Shown: positions 1 through 7,800 of the stretch, piece after piece
How positions within the stretch are numbered: the first letter of the stretch is position 1
How the letters are laid out: each line of letters opens with the position of its first letter
NCBI GenBank assembly: GCA_964407285.1
Contig: CAYOVG010000225.1
Span: forward strand, 1 to 11,895
DNA: 11,895 bases
From: CAYOVG01 sp964407285
GTDB taxonomy: Bacteria > Desulfobacterota > Syntrophobacteria > Syntrophobacterales > Syntrophobacteraceae
Direction of reading: 5' to 3'
Translations under genes and position numbers: made by a program
The notes under the pieces: model-generated
Told to the model about the DNA's origin: nothing
The model's database searches: none
The model's input: the letters and a program-made list of their open reading frames with translations, nothing else

Positions 1-2163
1 AACGATATTCCACGACCAGACCCCGGCCCCGGCCGCGCGCAAGGCCATCCGCAGCAGCTCCTCGCTCTCCCGTAGCGCCTCTTCAGCCCGCTTACGCTCG
101 GTGATGTCGAAGTGAACGCCGTCCCAGACGGTCGAACCGTTCGGCAATAGACGAGGAACGGAACGTAGCAGCACCCAACGCATCTCCCCTGTCTTGCGGT
201 GGCGCTGGCGCACTTCCAATTCGAGGCGGGACAACGACCGCCGAGACTCCGCCTCCACCTCTACCAGACGCACCCGGTCTTCGGGAAGGATGGTGTTGTG
301 CAACGCTCCTGCGTCCCGTAGGATTTCCTCGGGCGTTATCCCGGTCAACTGCTCGATCCCCGCGCTGATATATTCAAAGAATGGGTGGCCTTCCGTGTCG
401 TGGGCATAACGGTAGATCGCTCCCTGGGGCAGATTGTCCCCAAGGGTTCGTAGCCTCTCCTCGCTCTCCCGCAGCTTCTCCTCGGCGAGCTTTATCGGCG
501 TCAGATCGACGGTGGCGGAGGCTACGCCCGTAACCCGGCCGGCAGCGTCACGGGTCGGCGTCCAGGAGACATCGAGGAAGATTCGACCGCTCGGCCGATT
601 GAACCACATCTGCTCGCGAAGCTCGACATCCTCTTCGAGCACGCGCCGCTTGACGGCCGTGACATGCTCCGCTTCCTCGGCCGTAAAGATCTCGTGGTCG
701 AAGTGGCCGATAATCTGGTCGGGACGCGCTGTCCGCTGGTTATATGCCCAGATGTAGCGCAGGTCGAGGTCCTGTGCCGCCACCGACACCGGTGCGTTGC
801 GCAACGCCAGCCGGAAGCGTTCCTCGCTCTCCCGAAGCGCATCCTCGGCGAGCTTGCGTGCGGTCGTGTCTTCAGTGAAGACCACGATCCCCCCGATTTC
901 TCCGGACGCATCATACCACGGGCGGACCTCCCAACGAAGCCACTGCATCGAACCGTCCGCCCGGTCGAACCGGTCGTTGTCGGAACATACCACTTCACCT
1001 GAAAGCGCCCTCCGGTGGACGGTCTTCCACTCCTCCCCAATTTCCGGAAAGACTTCGTAGTGAGAGAGGCCCGTGAGGTCGCGATCTCCAAGCTGGTAGT
1101 CGCTACGCCACCTGCGGCTGGCGCTGATGTAGCGCATCTTGCGGTCAAACATCGCAAGGGATGCAGGCGCGTGCTCGATAAAAAGACGCAGCCGCTCCTC
1201 GCCTTCCCGTAGCGCCTTCTCCACCCGCTTGCGTCGCCGGATTTCCCTCGCCAACGCTGCAACGCTCAGCAAAGCCGCGATCAACGCCGCCGAGATGGCC
1301 CCAATTAGGAGCCTCTCCTTACGTAGCTGCTCAAGTGTCTTGAATACGACTTCCCTGGCCCGCCAGGACTCGAGAATCTCATCATACGCGCCGTTCCGCC
1401 GGATGTCCGCCAGTGCGGCGTTGATCTCTTCCAGCAGGATCGTGTCGCCTTTTTTCACCGCAATCGCCGAGTCGCTATAGCTGACGGGCTTTTCAGCCAA
1501 CTTGATCCCTCGAATGTTATTTTCAGCCAGCACATAGCTCCCCACCCTACGGTCCGCCACCACTGCGTCCAGGTCGCCCGCCGCCAGCATCTCGAAGCCT
1601 CGAGCGAAATCGGGAATGTTCTCCACCGTGATCCTGGGGTCCTGCCGCAGCAAAAGATCCGGCAGTCCCATTTTTTCTACTCCGACCCTGAGTCCGCGCA
1701 GATCGAAGAAAGAATTGATGCCGGAGCGTGCGCTGGAGGTAAAAATGGAAAACTCCGAGGTCAGCAGAGCTTCCGAGAAATCATAGACTTCCAACCGTTC
1801 GGGACTGGCGTTGATTTGAAGAAGTGCGTCCGCTCTTCCGTCCAGCACCATCTGCTGCGCTTCGGCCCAGTTCATGAGCCGGATTTCCACGGGACGGCGC
1901 ATGCGCTTGGCCAGTGCGCGGGCAAGATCGACCACCACCCCTGTCGGCTCACCCCCCTTCAGGAAATTCAGCGGGGGCAGCGAGTCGTTGCCGAGGAACA
2001 AAACCGGGCGCTCCCCGCCTTTGCCGCCGGTCTCCCGCGCTGTTGCCCGATCCGTCATCGGACAGGCAAACAGCACGAAGACGGCCAGCGCCGCTGCCGC
2101 CGTCACGCGCATCCCGGTTCCAGTGGTGTTTGCACGGTTTCCACGGTGTAAAGGCCACATCAT
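1..2163 (-). CDS. SBP_bac_3 / multi-PAS transmembrane sensor protein, 3' end missing
   Basis: The frame is open from the ATG at 2163 to the window edge (721 codons, no stop), so the C-terminus and any catalytic domain are unseen. It begins with a hydrophobic export segment (about residues 18-38, after M18). A periplasmic solute-binding domain of the SBP_bac_3 type follows (about 52-275; 'LPPLNF', 'GVVVDLARALAKRM', 'GRADALLQINASPER'). Then come one transmembrane helix (about 285-304) and PAS domains at about 324-440, 445-560 and 568-693, with a fourth starting near 702. The PAS domains are joined by helical linkers of the type 'AEEALRESEERLR'. Such proteins sense a periplasmic small molecule and usually end in a histidine kinase or GGDEF domain; which applies here is unknown. 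An in-frame TGA lies three codons before the start. A GGAG stands about 12 nt upstream, and M2 or M18 are alternative starts. It lies 42 nt after the upstream kinase gene and may be co-transcribed with it. Confidence 0.88.
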   Translation of the reverse strand, partial: MMWPLHRGNRANTTGTGMRVTAAAALAVFVLFACPMTDRATARETGGKGGERPVLFLGNDSLPPLNFLKGGEPTGVVVDLARALAKRMRRPVEIRLMNWAEAQQMVLDGRADALLQINASPERLEVYDFSEALLTSEFSIFTSSARSGINSFFDLRGLRVGVEKMGLPDLLLRQDPRITVENIPDFARGFEMLAAGDLDAVVADRRVGSYVLAENNIRGIKLAEKPVSYSDSAIAVKKGDTILLEEINAALADIRRNGAYDEILESWRAREVVFKTLEQLRKERLLIGAISAALIAALLSVAALAREIRRRKRVEKALREGEERLRLFIEHAPASLAMFDRKMRYISASRRWRSDYQLGDRDLTGLSHYEVFPEIGEEWKTVHRRALSGEVVCSDNDRFDRADGSMQWLRWEVRPWYDASGEIGGIVVFTEDTTARKLAEDALRESEERFRLALRNAPVSVAAQDLDLRYIWAYNQRTARPDQIIGHFDHEIFTAEEAEHVTAVKRRVLEEDVELREQMWFNRPSGRIFLDVSWTPTRDAAGRVTGVASATVDLTPIKLAEEKLRESEERLRTLGDNLPQGAIYRYAHDTEGHPFFEYISAGIEQLTGITPEEILRDAGALHNTILPEDRVRLVEVEAESRRSLSRLELEVRQRHRKTGEMRWVLLRSVPRLLPNGSTVWDGVHFDITERKRAEEALRESEELLRMALRAAGAGVWSWNIV
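58..1233 (-). repeat. Recurrent PAS-linker coding repeat (four copies)
   Basis: A short motif, ctcctcgctctcccg on the plus strand or a near match, recurs at 58-72, 457-471, 820-834 and 1195-1209. Each copy is followed by similar DNA encoding the 'AExxLRESEERLR' coiled linker. The spacing is about 363-399 bp, one PAS domain per unit. It marks the domain boundaries of the partial sensor gene and suggests growth by duplication of PAS-linker units. It is a coding repeat, not a mobile or CRISPR repeat. Confidence 0.7.
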
Positions 2164-2205
2164 GGTGTTTCACGCTCCCAAACCCGATACTCTGAGAAGC
2201 AATCC

Positions 2206-4308
2206 CTATGCTCCAGCCCGTTTTGCGGGAAGCTCCATGGTGAAAAGCGATCCTACGTCGGGAGCGCTCTTTGCCGTGATGCTTCCTCCGTGCCTCTCGA
2301 TGATTTTCTTGCAGATGGCGAGCCCCATGCCCGTTCCCTCATAGCTGCTGCTTCTCCCATGCAGCCTCTGGAAGGGGGCGAATATCTTGTCCAGATACTG
2401 CTCCTCGAATCCTATGCCGTTGTCCTCCACCCTGATTATATGGTGGTCGTTCTCGTTGTGGGCGCTCACCCTGACGACAGGCTTCTCCCCTTGCTTGTGG
2501 AACTTGAGGGCGTTGCCGATGAGATTTTGGAAGAGCTGGCGCATCTGGGTCGGGTCGGCTTCAATCGTGGGAAGCTCCCCAACGTGTACTTCCCCTCCCG
2601 TCATTTCAATTCTCACTTCCAGATCGGAGAGAACTTCCCGAACGATGGCGGCCAGAGCGACATCCCTGAAGGGCTCCCCTTTCGTCGTGACTCGTGAGTA
2701 GTCAAGGAGAGACGTGAGAAGAGCCTGCATTCGCTCGGTTGCATTGAGCATCCGGTTCAGGTAGTTTTGTCCTTCCCGCCCCAGCGAGTTACCGTACATG
2801 TCACCGAGCCTGTTTCCGAAAGCGCTGACTTTCCTCAAGGGCTCCTGCAAATCATGGGAGGCGATCGAGGCAAACTCCTGAAGCGCCTGGTTGCTCTCTT
2901 GGAGCTTTTGCATGTATAGGGTCAGTTCCTCTTCGGCTTTCTTGCCGTCCGTAATATCGCTTGCTACGCCGGTCATGAACCGAAGGTTGCCATGCTCGTC
3001 GCGAACGGGAAAGCCCCTGTCGTGAATCCATCGCACTTCTCCCCCTGGTCGAACGATCCTGTACCGGCACTCCCATCTTCCCTCGGCATGTTCCGCCACT
3101 TGTGAGAGAATCAAGGGTCTGTCGTCCGGATGGACCACATCGATGAAGGAGTGCGGCTCTGCATAGAGGCTCTCTCTCGTGCGGCCCCATATCTCCTCGT
3201 AGGCCGGGCTCACATAGAGCATCTTCTCCACTCCGGGGGTGCTCATCCAAAACACATCGCGAATGGTTTCCGCAATGAACCGGAACCGCTCCTCACTCCG
3301 GCGTAGCGCCTCATGTGCATTCCATTGCTCTATCTCCCTGGTGCGTTGTCGGCGCATGGTCATGCGTGAGACGAAAATCGCTCCCGCAAGCAGAAGAGCC
3401 GACAACATGTACGGGATCTTCACCTTATCCCACCACCCGGCGCGAATTGCCGACATGGGCATTGCGATGAACAGGGTGATCGGGAAATGCTCCAGGCGAC
3501 GAAATGCATTCAGATGATCCGGCCCATCCAGACTGCTGGGTCCCTCCACATACCCCTTGACGGGGAACTGCTCTTGTCTGAGGTGCTGAATCAAAGCGCC
3601 GGTCCTCGGCTTTCCATAGATCTCATCCATTTGCAGCCTGCCGGGCACGGGATAGCGGCTCACCAGGAAACCGTCGTCGCGCATCAGTCCGAGAGCAGCC
3701 GTTTCGGTAAAGGGCGCATCCTGCCAGAATCCTTGCAGCATTCCTATGGGCAGGTTGGCGCTGATGATGCCGACAAGTTCGCCTCCTTTACTCCTGATCG
3801 CGTACCGGAGAGGGATGATCCATTCCTTTCCGATAAGACCGACAAGGGGTTGACCGATGCTGAGGGGTTGCCCCTTTTGCAGTTCCCCAAGGAATTTGAT
3901 AAACGAATCCTCCTGGGCGAGCGAGGGGAGCGTCGGGCTGGGTGGAGTTTTTGCTGTAAGCAGTATTCGGCCGTCTTCACGGATGAAAGTGACGTTTACC
4001 AGTTCTGGATGGAGTTCCTTGAATCGCTTGACCAGAATGAACGCATGTTCCAGATCGCTTTGTTCATCAACTCCGGATAAATCCTCGCTCAGGCCTCGCA
4101 AACTGTTTTCCAGTTGCCCAAGGTAGGTGTCAACGGCTTTCTCCACCAATTCCATAATGTTCATCAGGTGTTGCACCTGCTCCGACCTCTCCCGGCGCCA
4201 GGACTGCCAGGAAAACACAGCGGAGTAAACGACCAGAAGTATTGTCAGTACACTGACCACCCGGTTGACAATCCGTACAGGCTGATCGTCGAGACCTGTG
4301 CCGTTCAT
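2206..4308 (-). CDS. Membrane sensor histidine kinase, dCache-like sensor + PAS + HisKA + HATPase
   Basis: A 700-residue hybrid of sensor and transmitter. TM1 is at about 13-33, a periplasmic region at about 34-297, and TM2 at about 299-315. The periplasmic part has features of double-Cache sensors ('DGFLVSRYP' near 212-220 and 'HFPITLFIAMP' near 274-284). A PAS domain with PAC motif covers about 340-455. The HisKA phosphoacceptor is H485 in 'SHDLQEPLRK'; the residue four after it is E489, where phosphatase-active kinases usually have Thr/Asn. The HATPase domain shows an N-box with N595/N599, G1 'DNGIGF' (629-634), F-box 'FAPFQRLH' (643-650) and G2 'GTGMGLAI' (658-665), so it looks catalytically intact. 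The start at 4308 is preferred because AAGGA lies 8 nt upstream; the frame extends to 4380 but without such a site. The kinase core closely resembles the second module of the tandem kinase at 4879-7371. It probably senses an extracytoplasmic ligand and may share the nearby response regulator. Confidence 0.93.
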   Translation of the reverse strand: MNGTGLDDQPVRIVNRVVSVLTILLVVYSAVFSWQSWRRERSEQVQHLMNIMELVEKAVDTYLGQLENSLRGLSEDLSGVDEQSDLEHAFILVKRFKELHPELVNVTFIREDGRILLTAKTPPSPTLPSLAQEDSFIKFLGELQKGQPLSIGQPLVGLIGKEWIIPLRYAIRSKGGELVGIISANLPIGMLQGFWQDAPFTETAALGLMRDDGFLVSRYPVPGRLQMDEIYGKPRTGALIQHLRQEQFPVKGYVEGPSSLDGPDHLNAFRRLEHFPITLFIAMPMSAIRAGWWDKVKIPYMLSALLLAGAIFVSRMTMRRQRTREIEQWNAHEALRRSEERFRFIAETIRDVFWMSTPGVEKMLYVSPAYEEIWGRTRESLYAEPHSFIDVVHPDDRPLILSQVAEHAEGRWECRYRIVRPGGEVRWIHDRGFPVRDEHGNLRFMTGVASDITDGKKAEEELTLYMQKLQESNQALQEFASIASHDLQEPLRKVSAFGNRLGDMYGNSLGREGQNYLNRMLNATERMQALLTSLLDYSRVTTKGEPFRDVALAAIVREVLSDLEVRIEMTGGEVHVGELPTIEADPTQMRQLFQNLIGNALKFHKQGEKPVVRVSAHNENDHHIIRVEDNGIGFEEQYLDKIFAPFQRLHGRSSSYEGTGMGLAICKKIIERHGGSITAKSAPDVGSLFTMELPAKRAGA

Positions 4309-4324
4309 TGTTGATCCTTGTATT

Positions 4325-4414
4325 TCAAAGCCGGAATTTGTTGAGAGACGATGCCTGCATCGTCTTATGCGCATCAGCATCGGCGGGCCGGGAAGAAGAT
4401 CGGGGCCGTCCCAT
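4325..4414 (-). CDS. Possible 29-residue leader peptide ORF (weak)
   Basis: Between the response regulator stop and the next kinase gene there is an ATG preceded at good distance (about 9 nt) by GGAGGT, which lies directly after the regulator's TAG. It opens a frame of 29 codons (MGRPRSSSRPADADA..., ending KFRL) that closes with TGA 16 nt before the kinase start. There is no recognisable domain, and composition is Ser/Arg/Ala-rich. A second ATG at 4421 lies too close to the same Shine-Dalgarno sequence. It may couple translation across the gap or be fortuitous. Confidence 0.15.
   Translation of the reverse strand: MGRPRSSSRPADADAHKTMQASSLNKFRL
4347..4364. other. Perfect 8-bp palindromic hairpin in the intergenic gap
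   Basis: gacgatgc at 4347-4354 and gcatcgtc at 4357-4364 are perfect complements with a 2-nt centre (in practice 7 bp with a 4-nt loop). It sits in the 120-nt gap between the response regulator and the downstream kinase. No T-run follows on the minus strand, so it is a poor intrinsic terminator. It could be an attenuating or processing hairpin, or a small operator. Confidence 0.35.
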
Positions 4415-4428
4415 GTTTCATGGACCTC

Positions 4429-4878
4429 CTATTTTTCTGGGGGAAGCTCCACCATCTCGAACCAGTACTTTTCGAGGTTCTCTGCAAAACCAACGAAGTG
4501 ATTGAGGTCCGAGGGCTTGACGATGAATGAGGAAGCCCCCTGCTCGTAGCACCATAAAATATCCGTCGTTTCTCTCGAAGTGGTGAGGATCACGACGGGA
4601 ATCCGCCTGAGGGTGGGATCGGACTTGATCTCTCGTAGCGCCTCGCGCCCGTCCATTCGAGGCATGTTGAGGTCGAGCAAAATCAGGTCCGGCCACGGCG
4701 CAAGATCGGCATCCCCGTATTTCCCCCGCCTGCGCAGATAGTCGACGAGTTCCACTCCGTCCTCCACACGGCGAAGCGTCGCCCTCATCTTACTTGCCCT
4801 GAAGGCATCCTCCACAAAGAAGCAGTCGTCCTCATCGTCATCGGCCATCAGAACTGTTGCGGACTTCTTGGTTTCCAT
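4429..4878 (-). CDS. Single-domain response regulator, Rcp1-like (CheY-like receiver)
   Basis: A 149-residue lone receiver. The acidic cluster 'DDDEDD' (13-18) forms the Mg-binding pocket, the phosphoacceptor is D69 in 'LILLDLNMPRMDG', the switch Thr is T100 in 'VVILTTS', and the conserved lysine is K121 in 'IVKPSD'. The motifs 'VEDGVELVDYLRRRGKY' and 'DPTLRRIPVVILTTS' and the C-terminal '...FAENLEKYWFEMV' are typical of the Rcp1 group, the partners of cyanobacterial phytochrome Cph1 and related 'HDLQEPLR' kinases. There is no output domain, so it acts by protein contact or as a phosphorelay intermediate. The start codon directly follows the TAG of the tandem kinase gene (zero spacing), and GGAG lies 8 nt upstream inside that gene. 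This implies translational coupling and makes that kinase its most likely phosphodonor (inference). Confidence 0.95.
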   Translation of the reverse strand: METKKSATVLMADDDEDDCFFVEDAFRASKMRATLRRVEDGVELVDYLRRRGKYGDADLAPWPDLILLDLNMPRMDGREALREIKSDPTLRRIPVVILTTSRETTDILWCYEQGASSFIVKPSDLNHFVGFAENLEKYWFEMVELPPEK

Positions 4879-7371
4879 CTAAGAATCTCCTGGTTGTGAT
4901 TGCGTCACCGGTAGAGTAACGACAAAGACCGATCCCTTTCCGGGAGTGCTCCGGGCGGTGATGGTTCCCCCGTGCCGCTCGACAATTCTCCGGCAGATGG
5001 CAAGGCCCATCCCGCTGCCTTCGAAGGCGCTTCGCCCATGCAGACGCTGGAAGGGGGCGAAGATGCGCTCCGTGTAACTCTCATCGAAGCCTATCCCGTT
5101 GTCTTCAACGTAGATCCGGCAGAGGCGGCCACAAGGGGGGCTCGTCGAAACCGTTCCATCCATCGTGTCCAAGACCTCGCCATGGATTCTTACCGCGGGC
5201 TTTTCCGTTCCATGAAATTTGAGCGCATTTCCAATGAGATTTTGAAAAAGCTGGCGCATCTGGAGCGGATCGGCTTCGATCGAGGGAAGCTCGCCGATTG
5301 CAACGGAGCCCCCGGTCTCGGCAAGCCTCGCCTGAAGGTCGAACAGCACCTCACCGATAGTACTTTCCAGGTCGAGAGATCCGAAAGGCTCCCCCATGGT
5401 CTGGACCCGCGAGTACTTGAGAAGGTCCTCAATGAAGGTCTGCATGCGTTTCGCGGCATTTTGCATTCGATTCAGGTAGTCGCGCGCCCGCTCGCCGAGC
5501 GAGTCGGCGCAGTAGCTGGTGAGCATATTGGAGAAGCTGTGGATCTTTCTGAGCGGCTCCTGCAGATCGTGGGAGGCAATGCAGGCGAAGTCCTGCAGTT
5601 CCCGGTTGCTTCGCTCCAGCTTTTCCATGATGCGCTTCTGTTCCGTGAGGTCCGTTACGATCGCGCAAACCCCGTCGAACTCTTCCATTTGAAAGGAGTT
5701 GAGCGAGACATGGACGGGAAGGAGGACGCCGCTTTCCACCTCAAGGCGCATCTCGCCCCTGGCGTCCTCGCCGTCTTCCAGGCGGTGAAGGAGCGCTTCA
5801 AAGGCATTGCGGTCTTCCGCAAAGATGTGCTTCGTGAGAAACGAACCGCTGATTTTCTCGTGAGCCTTGCCCAGCATCTCCGCGAGTCGCCGGTTGGCGT
5901 AGAAGATGGAGCCGTCACGGGCGAGTATCAGAGCCCCTTCCTTGATGGATTCCACCAGGAGGCGATAGCCCCGGTCGGCGCTTTGCAGGGTGTAGACCCT
6001 CTCGCCTTCAGGCCCGTGGGAAACCAGGGCATCGACTTTTCCCTCCCGGATCGCCGCTACGATATCGGCCGTTTCCTTCAGCTCGTCCCTTAGCCTGAAA
6101 ACATCGAGCACAAGCTCTTCCCTTGCCTTTTCCCGCACGGTGTCTTCCGGGAGCCCCACCCGAAGGCCCTGCTTGACCGGAATCGTTATGGTGAACTTCG
6201 ACCCGGCGCCGGGAGAGGACTCCGCCGTAATGGTCCCCTGATGACGCTCGACGATTTTTCGACAAACGGCAAGCCCCATGCCGGTTCCCTCGAACCGGTT
6301 CCGGCCGTGGAGTTGCTGGAACGGCTTGAAGATGCGATCGTTGTAGCGCTCGTCGAATCCCATGCCGTTATCCTCGACGAAGATCCTCGATATTCCGCCT
6401 CGAACTTCGCCATGGATCTTCACGAGAGGGGGCCCATCGCCGCGAAACTTCAGCGCGTTTTCGATGAGGTGGTGGAAAAGCCTGCGCATCTGGCCCGCAT
6501 CGGCTTCGATTGCCGGAAGATCGAAGATGTGAACCTGGGCCTTCGCATCGGCGATGAGGTCGGAAAGCTCCAGTCGCGCTCCGTCCGCCGGCTCCTCAAG
6601 ATCGACGACCCCGAGAGGCTCCGGTGTTCCACGGATCAGCGTGTAGCTCGTGAGGGCATGGAGGAGCCCCTGCATTCTTTCTGCCGACTTCTGCATCCGG
6701 TCGATATTGTACCTCGTCTTCTCGTCCAGGGAACCGGAACTCCTGCAGGCCGCGATGCGCGAACAAAACGTCCGGATCTTGCGCAGAGGCTCCTGCAGAT
6801 CGTGCGATGCAACGAAGAGCAACTCGGACAGGTCCCTGTTGAGCGCTTCGAGCCTTGCCGTGTACGTCTTATGTTCGGTCAGGTCCGAGACGATGACGCA
6901 AAACCCTCCACTGCCGTCGAACTCCACGGCGTTTATGGAAATGTGCGCGGGAAACGGCGCGTGCTCCGAGCCGACAACCCGGACCTCCCCCCTGGCGCTC
7001 CCCCCCTTGCGGGCGCTCTCGATCAGGGCTTCAAAAGCTTTGCGCTCCTCCGGGGGGATAAATTCAGTAACCGACGCTCCGATCAACTTTGTGGGGACCG
7101 CTCCGGTCATCCGCTCAAAACAAAGATTGCCGTAGAGGATGGTCCCATCCCGAGCGAGAGTGAGCGCCCCCTCGTTCATGGAGTCCATGAGGATGCGATA
7201 GACCCGGTCCGCCCCTTCGAGCGTATAGATCTTCTCGCCCTCGGCGCACTCCACGGCGAGAGCATCGACTTCTCCCTCCCGGATGGCGCGCAGCACCTCC
7301 TCGGCCTCGCGGAGCCGCTCCCGGAGTTCCTCGTTTTCCCGCAGCAACTCTTCCCTGTTCTTTTCTTCCAT
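4879..7371 (-). CDS. Soluble tandem double histidine kinase: (PAS-HisKA-HATPase) x2
   Basis: An 830-residue protein with no membrane segment. Residues 1-30 form a charged coiled coil. Module 1 has a PAS domain (about 53-168), phosphoacceptor H190 ('SHDLQEPLRK'), an N-box ending N305 whose first Asn is replaced by H301, G1 'DNGMGF' (334-339) and G2 'GTGMGLAV' (362-369). Module 2 repeats the layout: linker and 'AIREGKVDALV' (440-450), PAS (about 462-579), H601, N-box N711/N715, G1 'DNGIGF' (757-762) and G2 'GSGMGLAI' (785-792). Both modules look catalytically complete. Each PAS is preceded by the motif 'AIREG(E/K)VDAL...EGE..YTL..AD..YR'. Most histidine kinases have one transmitter, so two in one chain is unusual. 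It follows the second kaiB by 20 nt and abuts the response regulator, so it is the obvious candidate for clock output or input. Its signal or ligand is not evident. The start has only a weak upstream purine run (AAGGG, about 9 nt away). Confidence 0.94.
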   Translation of the reverse strand: MEEKNREELLRENEELRERLREAEEVLRAIREGEVDALAVECAEGEKIYTLEGADRVYRILMDSMNEGALTLARDGTILYGNLCFERMTGAVPTKLIGASVTEFIPPEERKAFEALIESARKGGSARGEVRVVGSEHAPFPAHISINAVEFDGSGGFCVIVSDLTEHKTYTARLEALNRDLSELLFVASHDLQEPLRKIRTFCSRIAACRSSGSLDEKTRYNIDRMQKSAERMQGLLHALTSYTLIRGTPEPLGVVDLEEPADGARLELSDLIADAKAQVHIFDLPAIEADAGQMRRLFHHLIENALKFRGDGPPLVKIHGEVRGGISRIFVEDNGMGFDERYNDRIFKPFQQLHGRNRFEGTGMGLAVCRKIVERHQGTITAESSPGAGSKFTITIPVKQGLRVGLPEDTVREKAREELVLDVFRLRDELKETADIVAAIREGKVDALVSHGPEGERVYTLQSADRGYRLLVESIKEGALILARDGSIFYANRRLAEMLGKAHEKISGSFLTKHIFAEDRNAFEALLHRLEDGEDARGEMRLEVESGVLLPVHVSLNSFQMEEFDGVCAIVTDLTEQKRIMEKLERSNRELQDFACIASHDLQEPLRKIHSFSNMLTSYCADSLGERARDYLNRMQNAAKRMQTFIEDLLKYSRVQTMGEPFGSLDLESTIGEVLFDLQARLAETGGSVAIGELPSIEADPLQMRQLFQNLIGNALKFHGTEKPAVRIHGEVLDTMDGTVSTSPPCGRLCRIYVEDNGIGFDESYTERIFAPFQRLHGRSAFEGSGMGLAICRRIVERHGGTITARSTPGKGSVFVVTLPVTQSQPGDS
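4906..7302 (-). repeat. Intragenic duplication of the kinase module
   Basis: The N-terminal half (about residues 24-400, DNA 6172-7302) and C-terminal half (about 435-822, DNA 4906-6069) of the tandem kinase align along their whole length, from the 'AIREG.VDAL' motif through PAS, HisKA and HATPase. The halves are clearly diverged. The second is closer in its kinase core to the separate kinase at 2206-4308 (shared 'RQLFQNLIGNALKFH', 'IFAPFQRLHGRS'). The likely history is old duplication followed by divergence or replacement of one core. Confidence 0.8.
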
Positions 7372-7391
7372 GCTTTGCGCCCTTGATGGTT

Positions 7392-7742
7392 TCAGGCATT
7401 TTCCTCTTTCGGCACGAGGTCCAGCCCGGCCAGGATTTTCTCCGTGTCCGAGAGGTCCCCGATGAAGCGCCGCAGCGGCGGCGGGAGGTCCTTTACGAGG
7501 GTGGGGGCGGCAATTACCTGTGCTTTCCTGGCAAGCTCGGGTTTTTTATAGATATCGATCACCTCGAGTTCGAAGCGGCCTTCCAGGTGGTCCCTGCAAA
7601 TGGCTTTGAGGTTTTCGATCGCCTTGAGGGAGTTGGGGGTCATGCCCGTGACGTAGAGCCTGAGAACGTATGTCCCTTTCCCCGAGCCTTTCAGCGCCTC
7701 TTCGAATCTGCCTATGGAATCCTTTATCCCTTCTTCCGTCAT
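7392..7742 (-). CDS. kaiB: KaiB-family clock protein (longer, second copy)
   Basis: A 116-residue KaiB with an extra N-terminal stretch of about 23 residues before the core. The core starts 'YVLRLYVTGMTPNS' (25-38), continues with 'EVIDIYKKPELA' and 'APTLVKDLPPPLRR', and ends 'IGDLSDTEKILAGLDL'. It matches the thioredoxin-like KaiB fold closely. The Gly and Asp of the C-terminal 'GLD' (G106, D108) correspond to residues whose mutation alters fold switching in cyanobacterial KaiB. KaiB family members bind the CI ring of KaiC in the post-phosphorylation state. The start has AAAGGA about 9 nt upstream. It follows the other kaiB by 58 nt and precedes the tandem kinase by 20 nt. The two KaiBs differ at many positions, so they probably have separate roles rather than being a recent duplication. 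Confidence 0.95.
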   Translation of the reverse strand: MTEEGIKDSIGRFEEALKGSGKGTYVLRLYVTGMTPNSLKAIENLKAICRDHLEGRFELEVIDIYKKPELARKAQVIAAPTLVKDLPPPLRRFIGDLSDTEKILAGLDLVPKEENA

Positions 7743-7800
7743 TACGTCAAGTTCCTTTGCGCATCGCGCGTTCAGATCGGGTTCAAACGGTATTCCGCCC

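Noticed and set aside
58..1233. CRISPR-like regularly spaced repeats
   Set aside because: Spacing is one PAS domain (about 363-399 bp), the repeats are inexact and coding; they encode signalling-helix linkers.
522..1262. Minus-strand frame of 246 codons
   Set aside because: Out of frame with the continuous SBP/PAS frame that covers the whole region; arginine/serine-rich composition typical of a GC-rich shadow.
4972..7386. Two long plus-strand frames (4972-6093 and 6241-7386) opposite the tandem kinase
   Set aside because: They mirror the duplicated kinase modules: both begin opposite the same HATPase motif, and a similar frame appears at 2290 opposite the other kinase. No domain and no convincing ribosome site; they are antisense shadows of conserved coding.
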